The notes below the pieces were generated by a model, which worked only from the letters and a program-made list of their open reading frames with translations, searched no databases and had not been told where the DNA came from. From Algoriphagus sp. (lineage in GTDB: Bacteria > Bacteroidota > Bacteroidia > Cytophagales > Cyclobacteriaceae), in contig JAMNXQ010000019.1 of NCBI GenBank assembly GCA_023653075.1, positions 1-39,721 on the forward strand: a stretch of 39,721 nucleotides of DNA, in the 5' to 3' direction. Below are positions 25,967 to 35,485 of this stretch, piece by piece; positions within the stretch are counted from its first letter, which is position 1, and every line of letters starts with the position of its first letter. The translations under genes were made by a program, and so were the position numbers.

Positions 25967-26751
25967 TCACACAGGTACCCCACCCCGTCTTAGAAGTGCA
26001 TGACCTCACGGTAAGCTACGACCAGCATCCCGTCCTGTGGAATGTAGACTTAAGCCTTCCAGCAGGTCAATTGGTTGGCATCCTTGGCCCCAATGGCGCC
26101 GGCAAATCTACACTGATCAAATCCATCATGGGCTTGATCCAACCTACTTCTGGCTTTATCAAAATTTTTGATAAGCCGATTCAAGAAGTTCGCACCCGAA
26201 TCAGCTACGTACCTCAGCGAGAATCTGTGGATTGGAATTTCCCCGCCTCCGTCCTAGATGTAGTCGTCATGGGCACTTATGGAAAACTTGGGCTTTTTCG
26301 CCGTCCTGGCAAAAAAGAGGTTCAAATCGCTCAAGATGCTTTGGAACAAGTGGGCATGTCTGCCTTTGCCAAGCGGCAGATCTCCGAGCTTTCTGGCGGT
26401 CAGCAGCAGCGCGTGTTTATTGCCCGTGCACTGGCTCAACAAGCGGACTTGTACCTCATGGACGAGCCCTTTGCAGGGGTGGATATGGCTACTGAAACGG
26501 CCATTTTCCAGTTGCTCCAGGACATGGCACGAGCCGGCAAAACAGTACTGGTGGTCCACCACGACATTCACAGCGCGATGAATTTCTTTGAATGGGTGAT
26601 CATGCTCAACCTGCACCTAGTAGCCTCCGGCCCCAAGGACCAAGTGATGACGGAAGAGCTGCTTCGCAAGACCTACGGAGGGAAACTTAACCTGCTCACC
26701 CAGGTAACCGATTTGATTCGGAAGCAAGACTTCAACCCTTTGAAAAGCTGA
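25963..26751 (+). CDS. Metal ABC transporter ATP-binding protein (MntB/TroB-like)
   Basis: This is the ATPase of the importer, 262 residues. Walker A GPNGAGKST is at residues 42-50, the signature LSGGQQQR at 143-150, Walker B LYLMDEP at 163-169, and the switch His in VVHHDIH near 199-200. The YVPQRESVDWNFP segment is typical of manganese/zinc family ATPases. It starts in an ATGA overlap with the binding protein and ends 1 bp before the first permease gene. Confidence 0.95.
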   Translation: MITQVPHPVLEVHDLTVSYDQHPVLWNVDLSLPAGQLVGILGPNGAGKSTLIKSIMGLIQPTSGFIKIFDKPIQEVRTRISYVPQRESVDWNFPASVLDVVVMGTYGKLGLFRRPGKKEVQIAQDALEQVGMSAFAKRQISELSGGQQQRVFIARALAQQADLYLMDEPFAGVDMATETAIFQLLQDMARAGKTVLVVHHDIHSAMNFFEWVIMLNLHLVASGPKDQVMTEELLRKTYGGKLNLLTQVTDLIRKQDFNPLKS

Positions 26752-26752
26752 T

Positions 26753-28045
26753 ATGGAGGATTTTCTGTACTTCTTCACCTTTCAAGATCCTTCCATCACC
26801 TGGGTGGTGTTAGGCATCGCACTACTGGGAATAGGTTCGGCTTATGTGGGGACTTTTTCCTTTTTGGATAAAAAAGCATTATTGGGTGATGCTATCTCTC
26901 ATGCAGTACTCCCTGGGATTTGCCTAGGTTTTGTCTTGGCTGGAGAAAAAGACCCACGTTACATCGTCGCGGGAGCCTTCTTATCCGGTGCCCTAGCTAC
27001 TTTTTTGTCTTCTTGGCTGAAGCAAAACACAAAGTTGAGTGAAGACAGCATCATCGCCAGTATCCTTTCTGTATTTTTTGGTGTAGGAATTGTAGCATTG
27101 ACCGCCATTCAAAAATCTGGGAATCCTGAGGTTGCTGGCCTCAATTCCTTCATTTTCGGAAATGCCATCGGCATCGCAGAAGCCGACTTATTCCTGTATG
27201 GAGGATTATCACTGGCCATTCTCCTCGTCTTGAGCCTATTTTTGAAGGAATTTCGTTTGATGGTTTTTGATCCTGGATTTGGCAAGGCGATCGGATTCCC
27301 GATGAAAAGCATCCGCTTTGTCTTCAATGTACTCTTGATCCTTGCAGTAGTCATTGGTATCCAAGCCATAGGTGTGGTCTTAATGGCTGCCCTACTGATC
27401 ACTCCTGGAGCCGCAGCACGTTTTTGGACCGACCGATTGCAACCCTTGCTCCTGCTAGCTGCTTTCTTTTCCATCCTATCGGGGATCTTGGGTACCTATA
27501 TTTCCTTTGTTTTACCACAGATGCCCACAGGCCCTTGGGTGGTGGTATTTTTGTCCTTGATCGCGTTGCTGTCTTTTATCTTTTCCCCAAAAAGCGGATT
27601 GATTCGACGCTTCCTAGCCCGACGCCGTTACCTCCACAAAACCCACCGCGATCACTTGATGAAGGCACTCTTCAAAGCAAAGGAAGCCCATCGAGAACTT
27701 CTGACCTTGGAAGAAATTCGAGCGCTCTACCCTTTTCACAAAAAAGAAATTGAATACTCCCTGCAGGCACTTTCCAAGCAAGGACTCGTGATCCAGGATG
27801 CGCAGGGTGTTCGACTCAGTCCTCAAGGCACATCGAATGCGATGCGGATTGTGCGTCTGCACCGCCTGTGGGAAGTGTACCTCAACGAGTTCATGAACAT
27901 TGCTCCTGACCACGTGCATGAGTCTGCTGAACAGATGGAGCACCTCCTAACTCCGGAATTGGAAGCTTTGCTTGAGCAACGCCTCAACTATCCTGCCCTC
28001 GATCCTCACCAAGAAACTATCCCCCGAGAATCCCATGACACTTGA
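26753..28045 (+). CDS. Metal ABC permease with C-terminal DtxR-like metal-sensing module
   Basis: This is a 430-residue fusion. Residues 1 to about 285 are an ABC-3 family permease (FLDKKALLGDAISHAVLPGI, ADLFLYGGL, GVVLMAALLITPGAAA). After a basic linker (RRFLARRRYLHKTHRD) come a complete winged-helix-like region (about 298-362) and a DtxR-type dimerisation domain. H370, E374, H389, E393, E396 and H397 have exactly the spacing of H79, E83, H98, E102, E105 and H106 of the operon's regulator. H301 falls at the fifth N-terminal ligand position. The C-terminal SH3 domain is missing. The module is probably cytoplasmic and could sense metal to gate transport or bind DNA at the membrane. The stop overlaps the next start by 11 bp. 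Confidence 0.93.
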   Translation: MEDFLYFFTFQDPSITWVVLGIALLGIGSAYVGTFSFLDKKALLGDAISHAVLPGICLGFVLAGEKDPRYIVAGAFLSGALATFLSSWLKQNTKLSEDSIIASILSVFFGVGIVALTAIQKSGNPEVAGLNSFIFGNAIGIAEADLFLYGGLSLAILLVLSLFLKEFRLMVFDPGFGKAIGFPMKSIRFVFNVLLILAVVIGIQAIGVVLMAALLITPGAAARFWTDRLQPLLLLAAFFSILSGILGTYISFVLPQMPTGPWVVVFLSLIALLSFIFSPKSGLIRRFLARRRYLHKTHRDHLMKALFKAKEAHRELLTLEEIRALYPFHKKEIEYSLQALSKQGLVIQDAQGVRLSPQGTSNAMRIVRLHRLWEVYLNEFMNIAPDHVHESAEQMEHLLTPELEALLEQRLNYPALDPHQETIPRESHDT

Positions 28046-28931
28046 TACCAATGCCCTCTTGATTATCCTCACCGGAGCCTTGATTGCGATCTCCTGTGGG
28101 TTTTTGGGTGTATTTCTCCTACTCCGCAAAATGTCCATGACCGGTGATGCCATCTCCCATGCCGTACTTCCCGGTATTGTGATCGGCTTTTTCGTTTCTG
28201 GAAGCCAGCGAAGTTTGGAAGTCATCATCGGAGCAGGCCTACTCGGGATCCTCTCCACGCTGATGATCGATGCGCTACGCAAAAAAGCCAAGGTGCAGCT
28301 CGATGCCTCTATCGGCATCACTTTCACCCTCCTTTTTGCCATCGGCATTATCCTGATCAATCTTTTTGCGTATAAGGTAGATTTGGATCAGGAATGTGTG
28401 CTTTATGGTGAAATCGCCTACCTGCCCATCGACCTCTGGATCACCCCTAGTGGGCTCAATCTAGGCCCCCGCATCACCTGGTTGGCCGGACTCAACTTCT
28501 TCTTGGTGACCGGTTTTATCTACCTGCTGTTTAAGGAATTGTCCTTGACCAGCTTTGATGAGCACTTTAGTTCCGCCATCGGCATTCCGGCCAAGGGTGT
28601 CAACATGGCATTAATGAGTATGGTGTCCTACACGACAGTATCTAGTTTTGAATCCGTGGGAGCAATTTTGGTGGTTGCTTTACTGGTAGTTCCCCCATCC
28701 ACCGCCTACCTCTGGACGAAAAGTTTAATCCCCCTACTTCGCCTCACTGCAGCCTTAGGAATTTTAATTGCCATTTTGGGATACTATCTTGCCTACTGGA
28801 TCGATAGTTCCATCGCAGGCATGATGGTGACCGTAGCCGGAGTTTTATTCATTGGTAGTGCCCTGATCAAGGGAAACTGGCCATTGGGTCACCGCGGAAC
28901 TTCCCACTCCAGCCCTGCGTTTGACTCTTGA
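28035..28931 (+). CDS. Metal ABC transporter permease, second subunit
   Basis: This is an ABC-3 family permease of 298 residues. Characteristic segments are LLRKMSMTGDAISHAVLPGIVIGFFVSG, DQECVLYGEIAYLP, and ESVGAILVVALLVVPPSTAYLWT. Unlike its partner upstream it has no fused C-terminal domain. The ATG at 28035 lies inside the end of the previous gene, so the two are translationally coupled and probably form a heterodimeric channel, like TroC/TroD in Treponema. A longer frame upstream overlaps the previous gene and is not used. Confidence 0.93.
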   Translation: MTLDTNALLIILTGALIAISCGFLGVFLLLRKMSMTGDAISHAVLPGIVIGFFVSGSQRSLEVIIGAGLLGILSTLMIDALRKKAKVQLDASIGITFTLLFAIGIILINLFAYKVDLDQECVLYGEIAYLPIDLWITPSGLNLGPRITWLAGLNFFLVTGFIYLLFKELSLTSFDEHFSSAIGIPAKGVNMALMSMVSYTTVSSFESVGAILVVALLVVPPSTAYLWTKSLIPLLRLTAALGILIAILGYYLAYWIDSSIAGMMVTVAGVLFIGSALIKGNWPLGHRGTSHSSPAFDS

Positions 28932-28941
28932 AAACATCGTT

Positions 28942-29397
28942 ATGAAAATATATTCATTTATTTTTCTCTTAGTTCTGCTCAGTCTGAACCTCCAAGCCCA
29001 AGACCAAATCGAATGGATGAAGTTTGAGGAAGCCATCGCTGCCAATGAAAAAAATCCAAAAATGATTTTGGTAGACGTGTACACCGACTGGTGTGGCTGG
29101 TGCAAAAAAATGGATAAGGATACCTTTACCGATCCTAAGGTGATAGCCCATTTTCAGAAGAATTTTTATGCCGTCAAGCTCAATGCAGAAGATACCAAGC
29201 GAAGCTTCCAATTTATGGGCAAAACCTTTACCGAAGCCCAGATGGCCGCATCCATGCGGGTCAATTCCTACCCCAACTTTGTGGTGATTGAACCAGGATT
29301 GCAACATATTGCCCAGCTTCCTGGCTATCGCGAGCCTGCAGCATTCCTTGCAGGGCTGGCCGAGCTGATTGACAAAGCCTTTAAAAAGACCCCATGA
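28942..29397 (+). CDS. Exported thioredoxin-like protein (DUF255/thioredoxin_7 type)
   Basis: This 151-residue protein begins at ATG 28942 with a signal peptide (MKIYSFIFLLVLLSLNLQA). A thioredoxin fold follows with the active site TDWCGWCKKMD, then DPKVIAHFQKNFYAVKLNAED and the cis-proline loop VNSYPNFVVIE. The WCxWC-type site suggests a periplasmic disulfide reductase. It lies 10 bp after the permease gene and overlaps mnmE by ATGA. Its role in metal uptake, if any, is not evident. Confidence 0.88.
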   Translation: MKIYSFIFLLVLLSLNLQAQDQIEWMKFEEAIAANEKNPKMILVDVYTDWCGWCKKMDKDTFTDPKVIAHFQKNFYAVKLNAEDTKRSFQFMGKTFTEAQMAASMRVNSYPNFVVIEPGLQHIAQLPGYREPAAFLAGLAELIDKAFKKTP

Positions 29398-30776
29398 CTT
29401 TCACCCTTTCGGAGCGCGAGGATACCATTATTGCCTTAGCCACCCCGCAAGGAGTAGGTGCTATTGCTGTGATCCGCATTTCAGGCAATGACGCCATTCG
29501 CGTATGCAACGAGGTGTTTTTTGGCAAAAATCTAGAGGAGCAGCCCTCCCATACCATTCACTTGGGTACAATTCGCGATGGGGAAAAGATCATCGACGAG
29601 GTGCTCGTCTCCCTATTCAAAGGCCCTCGCTCCTTTACCAAGGAAAATGTAGTGGAGATCTCCACACATGGCTCTTCCTACATTGTCAATCAGGTGCTGA
29701 AACTATTTGTACGCAAGGGGATTCGACTCGCCAAGCCAGGAGAATTTACGCAGCGGGCCTTCTTGAATGGGCAGTTTGATCTGGCCCAAGCCGAGGCCGT
29801 TGCCGACCTGATTCACTCCGACTCCGAGAGTAGCCACCAAGCTGCACTCAATCAGATGCGTGGAGGCTTTAGTTCCGAAATTCAGGAGCTACGCAACCAG
29901 CTGATTCACTTTGCTTCGATGATTGAGCTGGAACTCGACTTTTCGGAAGAAGATGTGGAGTTTGTCAGCCGAGAGGGACTGCGCTTACTTGTTGAACGCA
30001 TCCTTCGGCTCGTAGAAGAACTCCTATTGAGTTTTGATTTGGGCAATGTAATCAAGAACGGAGTACCTACCGTAATTGCGGGAAAGCCCAATGCAGGCAA
30101 GTCTACCTTACTCAACGCCCTACTCAATGAGGAAAAAGCCATTGTCTCCGATATTGCGGGTACGACACGGGACTTTATTGAAGACGAACTAAGTTTGGGT
30201 GGGGTGATCTTCAGATTTATCGATACCGCAGGACTTCGAGAAACCAGCGACAAGATCGAGGCGATTGGGGTGAGCCGCACTCAGGAGAAGATGCGAACTG
30301 CCTCTCTGATTTTGTATCTTTTTGATTTGAGCAATACTGACCTGGTAGAAGTACATCGGGATTTGAATAAGTTGGACAACTTGGGGGTCCCTTACCTTAA
30401 AGTTGGAAATAAAATGGATAAAGCAAAAGATAACATTGTCAATGAATTGGAAAAAAAATATCCCGACATGTTGTTCATCTCTGCAGGCAACAAGCAGAAT
30501 CTGGAATTGCTGAAATCACGCATCCTTGAGCTAGTCAATTTGGACAAGTTCCGCACAGGAAATATAGTCGTAACCAACGTAAGACATTACGACAGTTTGA
30601 CCAAAACGCGCGAATCCTTACTAGAGGTTCTCGGTGGTTTGGATCAGTTGGTAACCAACGACTTTTTGGCCATGGATATCCGCCGTGCGCTGCACTACCT
30701 AGGTGAGATCACTGGGGAAGTGACCACAGATGACCTTCTGGCTACTATTTTTAGTAAGTTCTGTATTGGGAAATAA
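29394..30776 (+). CDS. mnmE: tRNA uridine-5-carboxymethylaminomethyl modification GTPase MnmE
   Basis: With MnmG this GTPase modifies the wobble uridine of several tRNAs. It has 460 residues: an N-terminal tetrahydrofolate-binding domain (DTIIALATPQGVGAIAVIRISG), a helical domain with FNGQFDLAQAEAVADLI-like sequence, and an inserted GTPase domain. G motifs visible are GKPNAGKST, DIAGTTRD, DTAGLRE and NKMD. The C-terminal FCIGK carries the conserved catalytic Cys. It overlaps the thioredoxin gene by ATGA, so it may be read from the metal-operon transcript. Confidence 0.97.
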   Translation: MTFTLSEREDTIIALATPQGVGAIAVIRISGNDAIRVCNEVFFGKNLEEQPSHTIHLGTIRDGEKIIDEVLVSLFKGPRSFTKENVVEISTHGSSYIVNQVLKLFVRKGIRLAKPGEFTQRAFLNGQFDLAQAEAVADLIHSDSESSHQAALNQMRGGFSSEIQELRNQLIHFASMIELELDFSEEDVEFVSREGLRLLVERILRLVEELLLSFDLGNVIKNGVPTVIAGKPNAGKSTLLNALLNEEKAIVSDIAGTTRDFIEDELSLGGVIFRFIDTAGLRETSDKIEAIGVSRTQEKMRTASLILYLFDLSNTDLVEVHRDLNKLDNLGVPYLKVGNKMDKAKDNIVNELEKKYPDMLFISAGNKQNLELLKSRILELVNLDKFRTGNIVVTNVRHYDSLTKTRESLLEVLGGLDQLVTNDFLAMDIRRALHYLGEITGEVTTDDLLATIFSKFCIGK

Positions 30777-31154
30777 ACTAACCCACCCTTTTTAAATTTT
30801 CCTGTCTATATTTTTTAAGGATAAATTCTCCGAATCGGATTGGATTTATATAGAACAATTAAGACAACACAATAATGCCACCCTTTCAGGGTTGACGTTC
30901 CATTCGATTTTGATTCTAGCAACATTACATCCCTTCGGGATAAGGTAGGAAATAGGATAAAAACCCTGGAGAGGAGAAAAATTATGGAAAAGATTTTAAA
31001 TCCCCGCCCCAAACCCCAACCCCGAAGGGGTGAAATTATTCTAGAATCATGGTTTTAATTCCCAACCCCAACCCCAAAGGGGTGATATTATTGTCTAATT
31101 GTGGATTGACATAAATTCATTTCCGTTTATATTCAAGCATAGAAAATCTACTCC
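30777..31154. repeat. Intergenic region with REP-like short palindromic repeats
   Basis: This 378-bp region has no gene. Two related 27-bp units lie at 31014-31040 and 31066-31092. Each reads CCCCAACCCC, three bases, GGGGTG, then an AT-rich tail ending ATTATT; the period is 52 bp. Each forms a CCCC-GAA/AAA-GGGG hairpin. A further short dyad TCCCTTCGGGA is near 30928. A stretch beginning CAGGGTTGACGTTCCATTCG near 30888 looks like a common Bacteroidota intergenic repeat, recognised from memory only. Confidence 0.55.
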
Positions 31155-32444
31155 ATGAAAAAATCCACCATTCTACTCCTCGCACTCAGCCTATTCTTAG
31201 GTTTACAGCTTCAAATCAACGCCCAATCCTTTGCATCCATTGATCAGTACCTCTCCACCGAAGTTGAGGAAGGAAGACTAGTCGGCGTACACGGCATGGT
31301 CTTTCAGGAGGGCAAACTCCTGTACGACCAAACTCACGGGCTCAGAGATCGGGAATCCAAAGATCCACTCCGCGGAGACGAACTCTACTTCATCCAATCG
31401 ATGACCAAACCCATCGTCTCGGTCGCTCTAATGACCCTCTACGAGGATGGCAAGTTTCAACTCGACGATCCGGTCTCCAAGTACCTTCCCATATTCGCCA
31501 ACCTTCAAGTAGCCAACGATCCCACCCAAGGATTGTCTTCCGGAACCCACCCTGCACCCAGTGCGATGACCATCCGACAAATCCTAAGCCATACTTCAGG
31601 AATGAGCCATGGCATCGCCCCCATTGCCTACGACAAGGAACTCTGGAATGGAATCATCCTCAACGGGAATCTCAAAACCTTGGCCCAACGGACCGAGGCA
31701 CTTGCCAAAATACCGCTAGCCTTCGATCCCGGAAGCAAATGGAACTACTCCTTCTCCCCGGATGTAGTGGGTAGATTAGTAGAAGTACTATCGGGAAAAA
31801 GCCTAGACCAGTACCTACAGGAACGCATCTTTGGCCCATTGGAAATGAAAAATAGCGGATACAACCTCACCGAAGCCCAAAAACAGCGTGTGATGACCGT
31901 TTATTCTTACACTGCCGATACAACCCTTACCCGAGCTTTCGGACAACCCACTCCTTCGGGCAATACGCTATTTGCTGGGGTCAATGCGCTTTTCACGTCC
32001 ACAGCAGATTACCTACGCTTCGGAGAAATGATGCTCAATCAGGGCGAATGGAATGGAAAGCGCATTCTCAAGCCAGAAACTGTGGCGCTGATCACTGCAG
32101 ACCAAACTAGGAACATCCAACATCGACTCACAACTAATGATCCCTATGCCCTACTCGGCAATGGTATTGTCACCGATGCATTAGGCACCCTCAACCTAGA
32201 ACCTGGACATGGCTTCGGGTTGGGTTTTGCCATCGTCCAAGAACCAAAACTAGCCAATCGGCCTAGTGCAGCCAAGGGTGAATTTTTCTGGGCAGGAGCC
32301 AACTCTACCCATTTTTTCATCAATCCAACAAAAAAGTTGGTGGTGGTATTCATGACCCAAGTAGCCTCCGTAGGCAGCCCAAATCCCTATGGATTCTACT
32401 TTGGGAACGAACTGCGAAATGCGGTCTACAAGGATTTGAAATAA
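31155..32444 (+). CDS. Secreted serine hydrolase, beta-lactamase/penicillin-binding (class C) family
   Basis: This 429-residue protein has a signal peptide (MKKSTILLLALSLFLGLQLQINAQ). The SxxK catalytic motif is S82-M-T-K85, a YSF-type second motif is in KWNYSFSPDVVG, and a GHGFGLGF segment takes the place of the KTG-like third motif. The fold is that of the beta-lactamase family of esterases and peptidases. Real beta-lactamase activity is not implied; such proteins are often esterases or D-amino-acid peptidases. It is preceded by the repeat-rich region and followed by a 195-bp spacer. Confidence 0.9.
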   Translation: MKKSTILLLALSLFLGLQLQINAQSFASIDQYLSTEVEEGRLVGVHGMVFQEGKLLYDQTHGLRDRESKDPLRGDELYFIQSMTKPIVSVALMTLYEDGKFQLDDPVSKYLPIFANLQVANDPTQGLSSGTHPAPSAMTIRQILSHTSGMSHGIAPIAYDKELWNGIILNGNLKTLAQRTEALAKIPLAFDPGSKWNYSFSPDVVGRLVEVLSGKSLDQYLQERIFGPLEMKNSGYNLTEAQKQRVMTVYSYTADTTLTRAFGQPTPSGNTLFAGVNALFTSTADYLRFGEMMLNQGEWNGKRILKPETVALITADQTRNIQHRLTTNDPYALLGNGIVTDALGTLNLEPGHGFGLGFAIVQEPKLANRPSAAKGEFFWAGANSTHFFINPTKKLVVVFMTQVASVGSPNPYGFYFGNELRNAVYKDLK

Positions 32445-32639
32445 ATTGACATCAAAAAAACTATCCTCTTCTAGGTATTCGTTCAGGAAGTAGCACCTAG
32501 GAAGCAGGGAAAATTTAGCAGTGAAAAACAAAATTTTATTCGGTTTAGCCGGATGATGTACTATCTTTATGCAGCAATTTGGAAACCATTGACTCGGAGC
32601 AGAGTTAGTCCATCCGCCATAAACCAACAGCAGCCAAGC

Positions 32640-33305
32640 ATGAATGTATTAGTCATAGACATCGGTGGTTCCAACATCAAAATCCTTGCAACAGGACAGC
32701 CTGAGCGAATCAAAATTCCATCAGGTGAAGACTTCACCCCAGGTCAATTGGTGGCCTTGGTTCAAAAAGCAACGGCTGAAGCGGGTTGGAAGTTTGAGGT
32801 GGTGACCGTGGGCTTCCCAGGCGTTGTCAAGCAGGGCAAAATTGTATCTGACCCAGTTAACCTAGGGAAGGGGTGGATGGGATTTGATTTTGAACAGGCC
32901 TTTGGATGTCCAGTCAAGGTCATCAATGATGCTGCCATGCAGGCTTTGGGAAGTTACGAAGGTGGCAAACTTTTGTTTTTGGGATTTGGTACTGGACTAG
33001 GTACCGCTTTGGTGTACGAGCACTTAATCCTTCCCTTGGAAGGTGGACACCTGCCCTTCCGAAACGGAACCTTTGAAAGTCATGTAGGAAATACCAACCT
33101 CACTCTCCTTGGAAAAAAACAGTGGAAAGAATTGGTAATCGAAACGATTGAACGCTTTCAAAACTGCTTCCAACCAGATGAGATTGTTCTTGGGGGTGGA
33201 AATTCCAAATACCTTGAAGAACTTCCGCCAAATTGTAGGTTGGGATCTAATAAAAATGCCTTTTCGGGTGGGTTTAAATTGTGGAATGGCAAGTATCGGT
33301 TTTAA
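32640..33305 (+). CDS. ROK-family sugar kinase, polyphosphate glucokinase-like
   Basis: This is a 221-residue kinase with the start MNVLVIDIGGSNIK at 32640 (an upstream extension is not conserved-looking). The phosphate-binding motif DIGGSNIK and the sugar/catalytic motif VINDAAMQALG are present, as is GFGTGLGTALV. The zinc-binding CxCGxxGC of most ROK proteins is absent and the protein is short, both as in polyphosphate-dependent glucokinases. It precedes zwf by 69 bp, consistent with making glucose 6-phosphate for the next enzyme. Confidence 0.82.
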   Translation: MNVLVIDIGGSNIKILATGQPERIKIPSGEDFTPGQLVALVQKATAEAGWKFEVVTVGFPGVVKQGKIVSDPVNLGKGWMGFDFEQAFGCPVKVINDAAMQALGSYEGGKLLFLGFGTGLGTALVYEHLILPLEGGHLPFRNGTFESHVGNTNLTLLGKKQWKELVIETIERFQNCFQPDEIVLGGGNSKYLEELPPNCRLGSNKNAFSGGFKLWNGKYRF

Positions 33306-33374
33306 TACACTGCTTCTCTTATACCCTCTTTATAAAATTGCTTTCTGCACTCCAATTCCTCGATCACACCTTTT

Positions 33375-34754
33375 ATGGCTCAAGTAAACTCAGACGCTCT
33401 CGTATTTTATGGGGCTACCGGCGACCTGGCCTTTAAAAAAATATTTCCTGCACTCTTCCTGATGATTAAGCGAGGACACCTTGATGCTCCCATCATTGGA
33501 GTCGCACGTGGGGATTACGACCTGGAAAAATTACAACAGCGGGCCAAAGATAGTATTCAACGCTACGGAAACTTTGAAGAAGAATCCTTTGCAAAATTCC
33601 TACAGCAATTGGCATTCGTTGGTGGAGATTATACCGACCCCCAAACTTTCCTTCGAGTTCGTGAAGCCTTGGGCACTGCAAAGCATCCCACACACTACTT
33701 GGCCATTCCACCTGTGCTCTTTCCCAGCATCATCGCCCAACTCGAGCAATCGGGCTGCGCAAAAGGTGCCCGCATCATCGTAGAGAAGCCCTTTGGAACA
33801 GATTACGCCACGGCTCGAGGGTTAAACAAGTTATTGCTATCCAAGTTTTCCGAAAGTTCTGTGTACCGCATCGATCATTACCTCGGCAAAAGACCCGTGA
33901 ATAACCTAGTGTTTTTCCGATTTGTCAACTCCCTCCTGGAGCCGGTATGGAACAAGAAACACATCGAATCCATGCAGATCACCATGGCTGAGGATTTTGG
34001 CATCCAAAGCAGGGGAGCCTTTTACGACGTGACGGGCGCCATCAGAGACGTGATCCAAAACCACCTCTTTCAAATCCTCTGTAACCTGACTATGGAGCCT
34101 CCCCAATCCTTGGACAGTGAATCCATCCGAGATGAAAAAGTAAAAGTATTGAAAGCAATTGCCCCACTCCGAGCCCAAGACGTAGTTCGAGGTCAGTACC
34201 AGGGCTACCTGCAGGAAAAAGCCGTGCGGGAGAATTCCAAAACAGAAACCTTTGCTGCCATGCGGCTCCATATCAATTCCCCCCGCTGGGAAGGGGTTCC
34301 CTTTTTTATCCGTTCCGGCAAAAACCTCCCTGTCACCTGCACGGAGATCCTCGTCCGATTCAAACACCATCCTTCGGCCTATTCCTCCATTGCCTCCAAG
34401 CCCAACCATATTCGTTTTCGCATTAGCCCAGATGTAACCGTGGCCTTCGGCATGTTGATCATGGCTCCTGGGGAAGACATGGCTTCGGTACTTTCTGAAG
34501 TTCAAGGCAATCCCACACCTTTTCCCAATGAAAAAGATGCCTACGAGCGGGTGCTGACCGATGCGATGGCGGGAGATCCTACCCATTTTGCCCGACAAGA
34601 CTACGTAGAAGAAGCCTGGAAGTTGGTAGATGATTACTTACAGGCCGACTCACCCGTATTTGAGTATGCCCCAGGTACCTGGGGACCAGAGGAAGTCAAC
34701 GAGCTAATCTGCCCGCCAGGGGGCTGGAACAATCCTACCCCGCCAAAAAAATGA
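33375..34754 (+). CDS. zwf: Glucose-6-phosphate dehydrogenase
   Basis: This enzyme oxidises glucose 6-phosphate to 6-phosphogluconolactone, making NADPH in the oxidative pentose phosphate pathway. It has 459 residues. The Rossmann start is [10 protein letters not shown] (residues 11-20), EKPFG is at 137-141, and the substrate-binding RIDHYLGK is at 165-172. FFIRSGKNL and RFRISPDVT are in the beta+alpha domain. It overlaps pgl by ATGA. The downstream enzyme Gnd is not in the window. Confidence 0.96.
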   Translation: MAQVNSDALVFYGATGDLAFKKIFPALFLMIKRGHLDAPIIGVARGDYDLEKLQQRAKDSIQRYGNFEEESFAKFLQQLAFVGGDYTDPQTFLRVREALGTAKHPTHYLAIPPVLFPSIIAQLEQSGCAKGARIIVEKPFGTDYATARGLNKLLLSKFSESSVYRIDHYLGKRPVNNLVFFRFVNSLLEPVWNKKHIESMQITMAEDFGIQSRGAFYDVTGAIRDVIQNHLFQILCNLTMEPPQSLDSESIRDEKVKVLKAIAPLRAQDVVRGQYQGYLQEKAVRENSKTETFAAMRLHINSPRWEGVPFFIRSGKNLPVTCTEILVRFKHHPSAYSSIASKPNHIRFRISPDVTVAFGMLIMAPGEDMASVLSEVQGNPTPFPNEKDAYERVLTDAMAGDPTHFARQDYVEEAWKLVDDYLQADSPVFEYAPGTWGPEEVNELICPPGGWNNPTPPKK

Positions 34755-35443
34755 GCCTTAAAACTGAAATCTTTACTTCAGCGGATCAAGTTGCCGAAAA
34801 GGCGGCAGCCTATTTGGAACAACTTATTCGGGAAACCCTGACCCAGAAAAAAACTTTTTCCATGGCTATCAGCGGGGGACGAACCCCCTGGGAAATGCTG
34901 AAAATCCTTTCCAAAGCCTCCCTTCCTTGGCAGCGGATCAACTTGTTTCAAGTAGATGAGCGGGTGGCACCGGATGGACATGAAGACCGCAACCTAACTC
35001 AACTCTTTCGAGTCATTGAAGGAAGTCCACTAGTCACACGCTTGCACATTTTCCCCATGCCAGTAACGGCAGAAATTTTGGATGTGGCTTCACAAGACTA
35101 TTCCCAACTCATCCACGAGATCACCGAAGACGAAGGCCTAGACCTAATCCACCTTGGCATGGGAAGCGATGGACATACCGCCTCTTTGGTGCCAGGAGAT
35201 AGGGTATTGGAGATAAACGATCGAGATGTGGCCTGTACGGAGCAACTCTACCAAGGGAGAATTCGGATGACTCTTACCTACCCCCTTCTCAATTCTGCCA
35301 AGCGAATCCTCTGGATCGTGACCGGTGCAGAAAAACAAGAAATGGTGCAGCGCCTACTCAAACAAGATGCAAGCATCCCTGCAGGTGCAGTGAATCAAGC
35401 AAATGCCCTGCTTATGGTGGATCAAGCAGCTTTTGGCTACTAA
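34751..35443 (+). CDS. pgl: 6-phosphogluconolactonase (DevB/SOL type)
   Basis: This enzyme hydrolyses the lactone made by Zwf to 6-phosphogluconate. It has 230 residues. Typical motifs are [11 protein letters not shown], the [14 protein letters not shown] segment, and [14 protein letters not shown]. The start codon is within the zwf stop (ATGA), so the two are translationally coupled. Confidence 0.94.
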   Translation: MSLKTEIFTSADQVAEKAAAYLEQLIRETLTQKKTFSMAISGGRTPWEMLKILSKASLPWQRINLFQVDERVAPDGHEDRNLTQLFRVIEGSPLVTRLHIFPMPVTAEILDVASQDYSQLIHEITEDEGLDLIHLGMGSDGHTASLVPGDRVLEINDRDVACTEQLYQGRIRMTLTYPLLNSAKRILWIVTGAEKQEMVQRLLKQDASIPAGAVNQANALLMVDQAAFGY

Positions 35444-35485
35444 TCACCCAAAAATTCAAGGGTAGTTAACCTCTCCTATCAAAAG

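Noticed and set aside
27947-28360. Antisense frame (137 residues) opposite the two permease genes
   Set aside because: It covers the junction of two well-supported permease genes and has a skewed composition typical of a shadow frame.
24393-28931. Iron-specific uptake operon under a DtxR/IdeR repressor
   Set aside because: The regulator has Glu instead of Cys at the key position and the binding protein matches TroA, so manganese (or zinc) is better supported than iron.
31155-32444. Antibiotic-resistance beta-lactamase
   Set aside because: Only the general serine-hydrolase fold motifs are present. The third motif is not a standard KTG and many family members are esterases or peptidases.
33906-34598. 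Long antisense frame (230 residues) opposite zwf
   Set aside because: It lies entirely inside zwf, which has full catalytic motifs. The antisense translation shows no family features.
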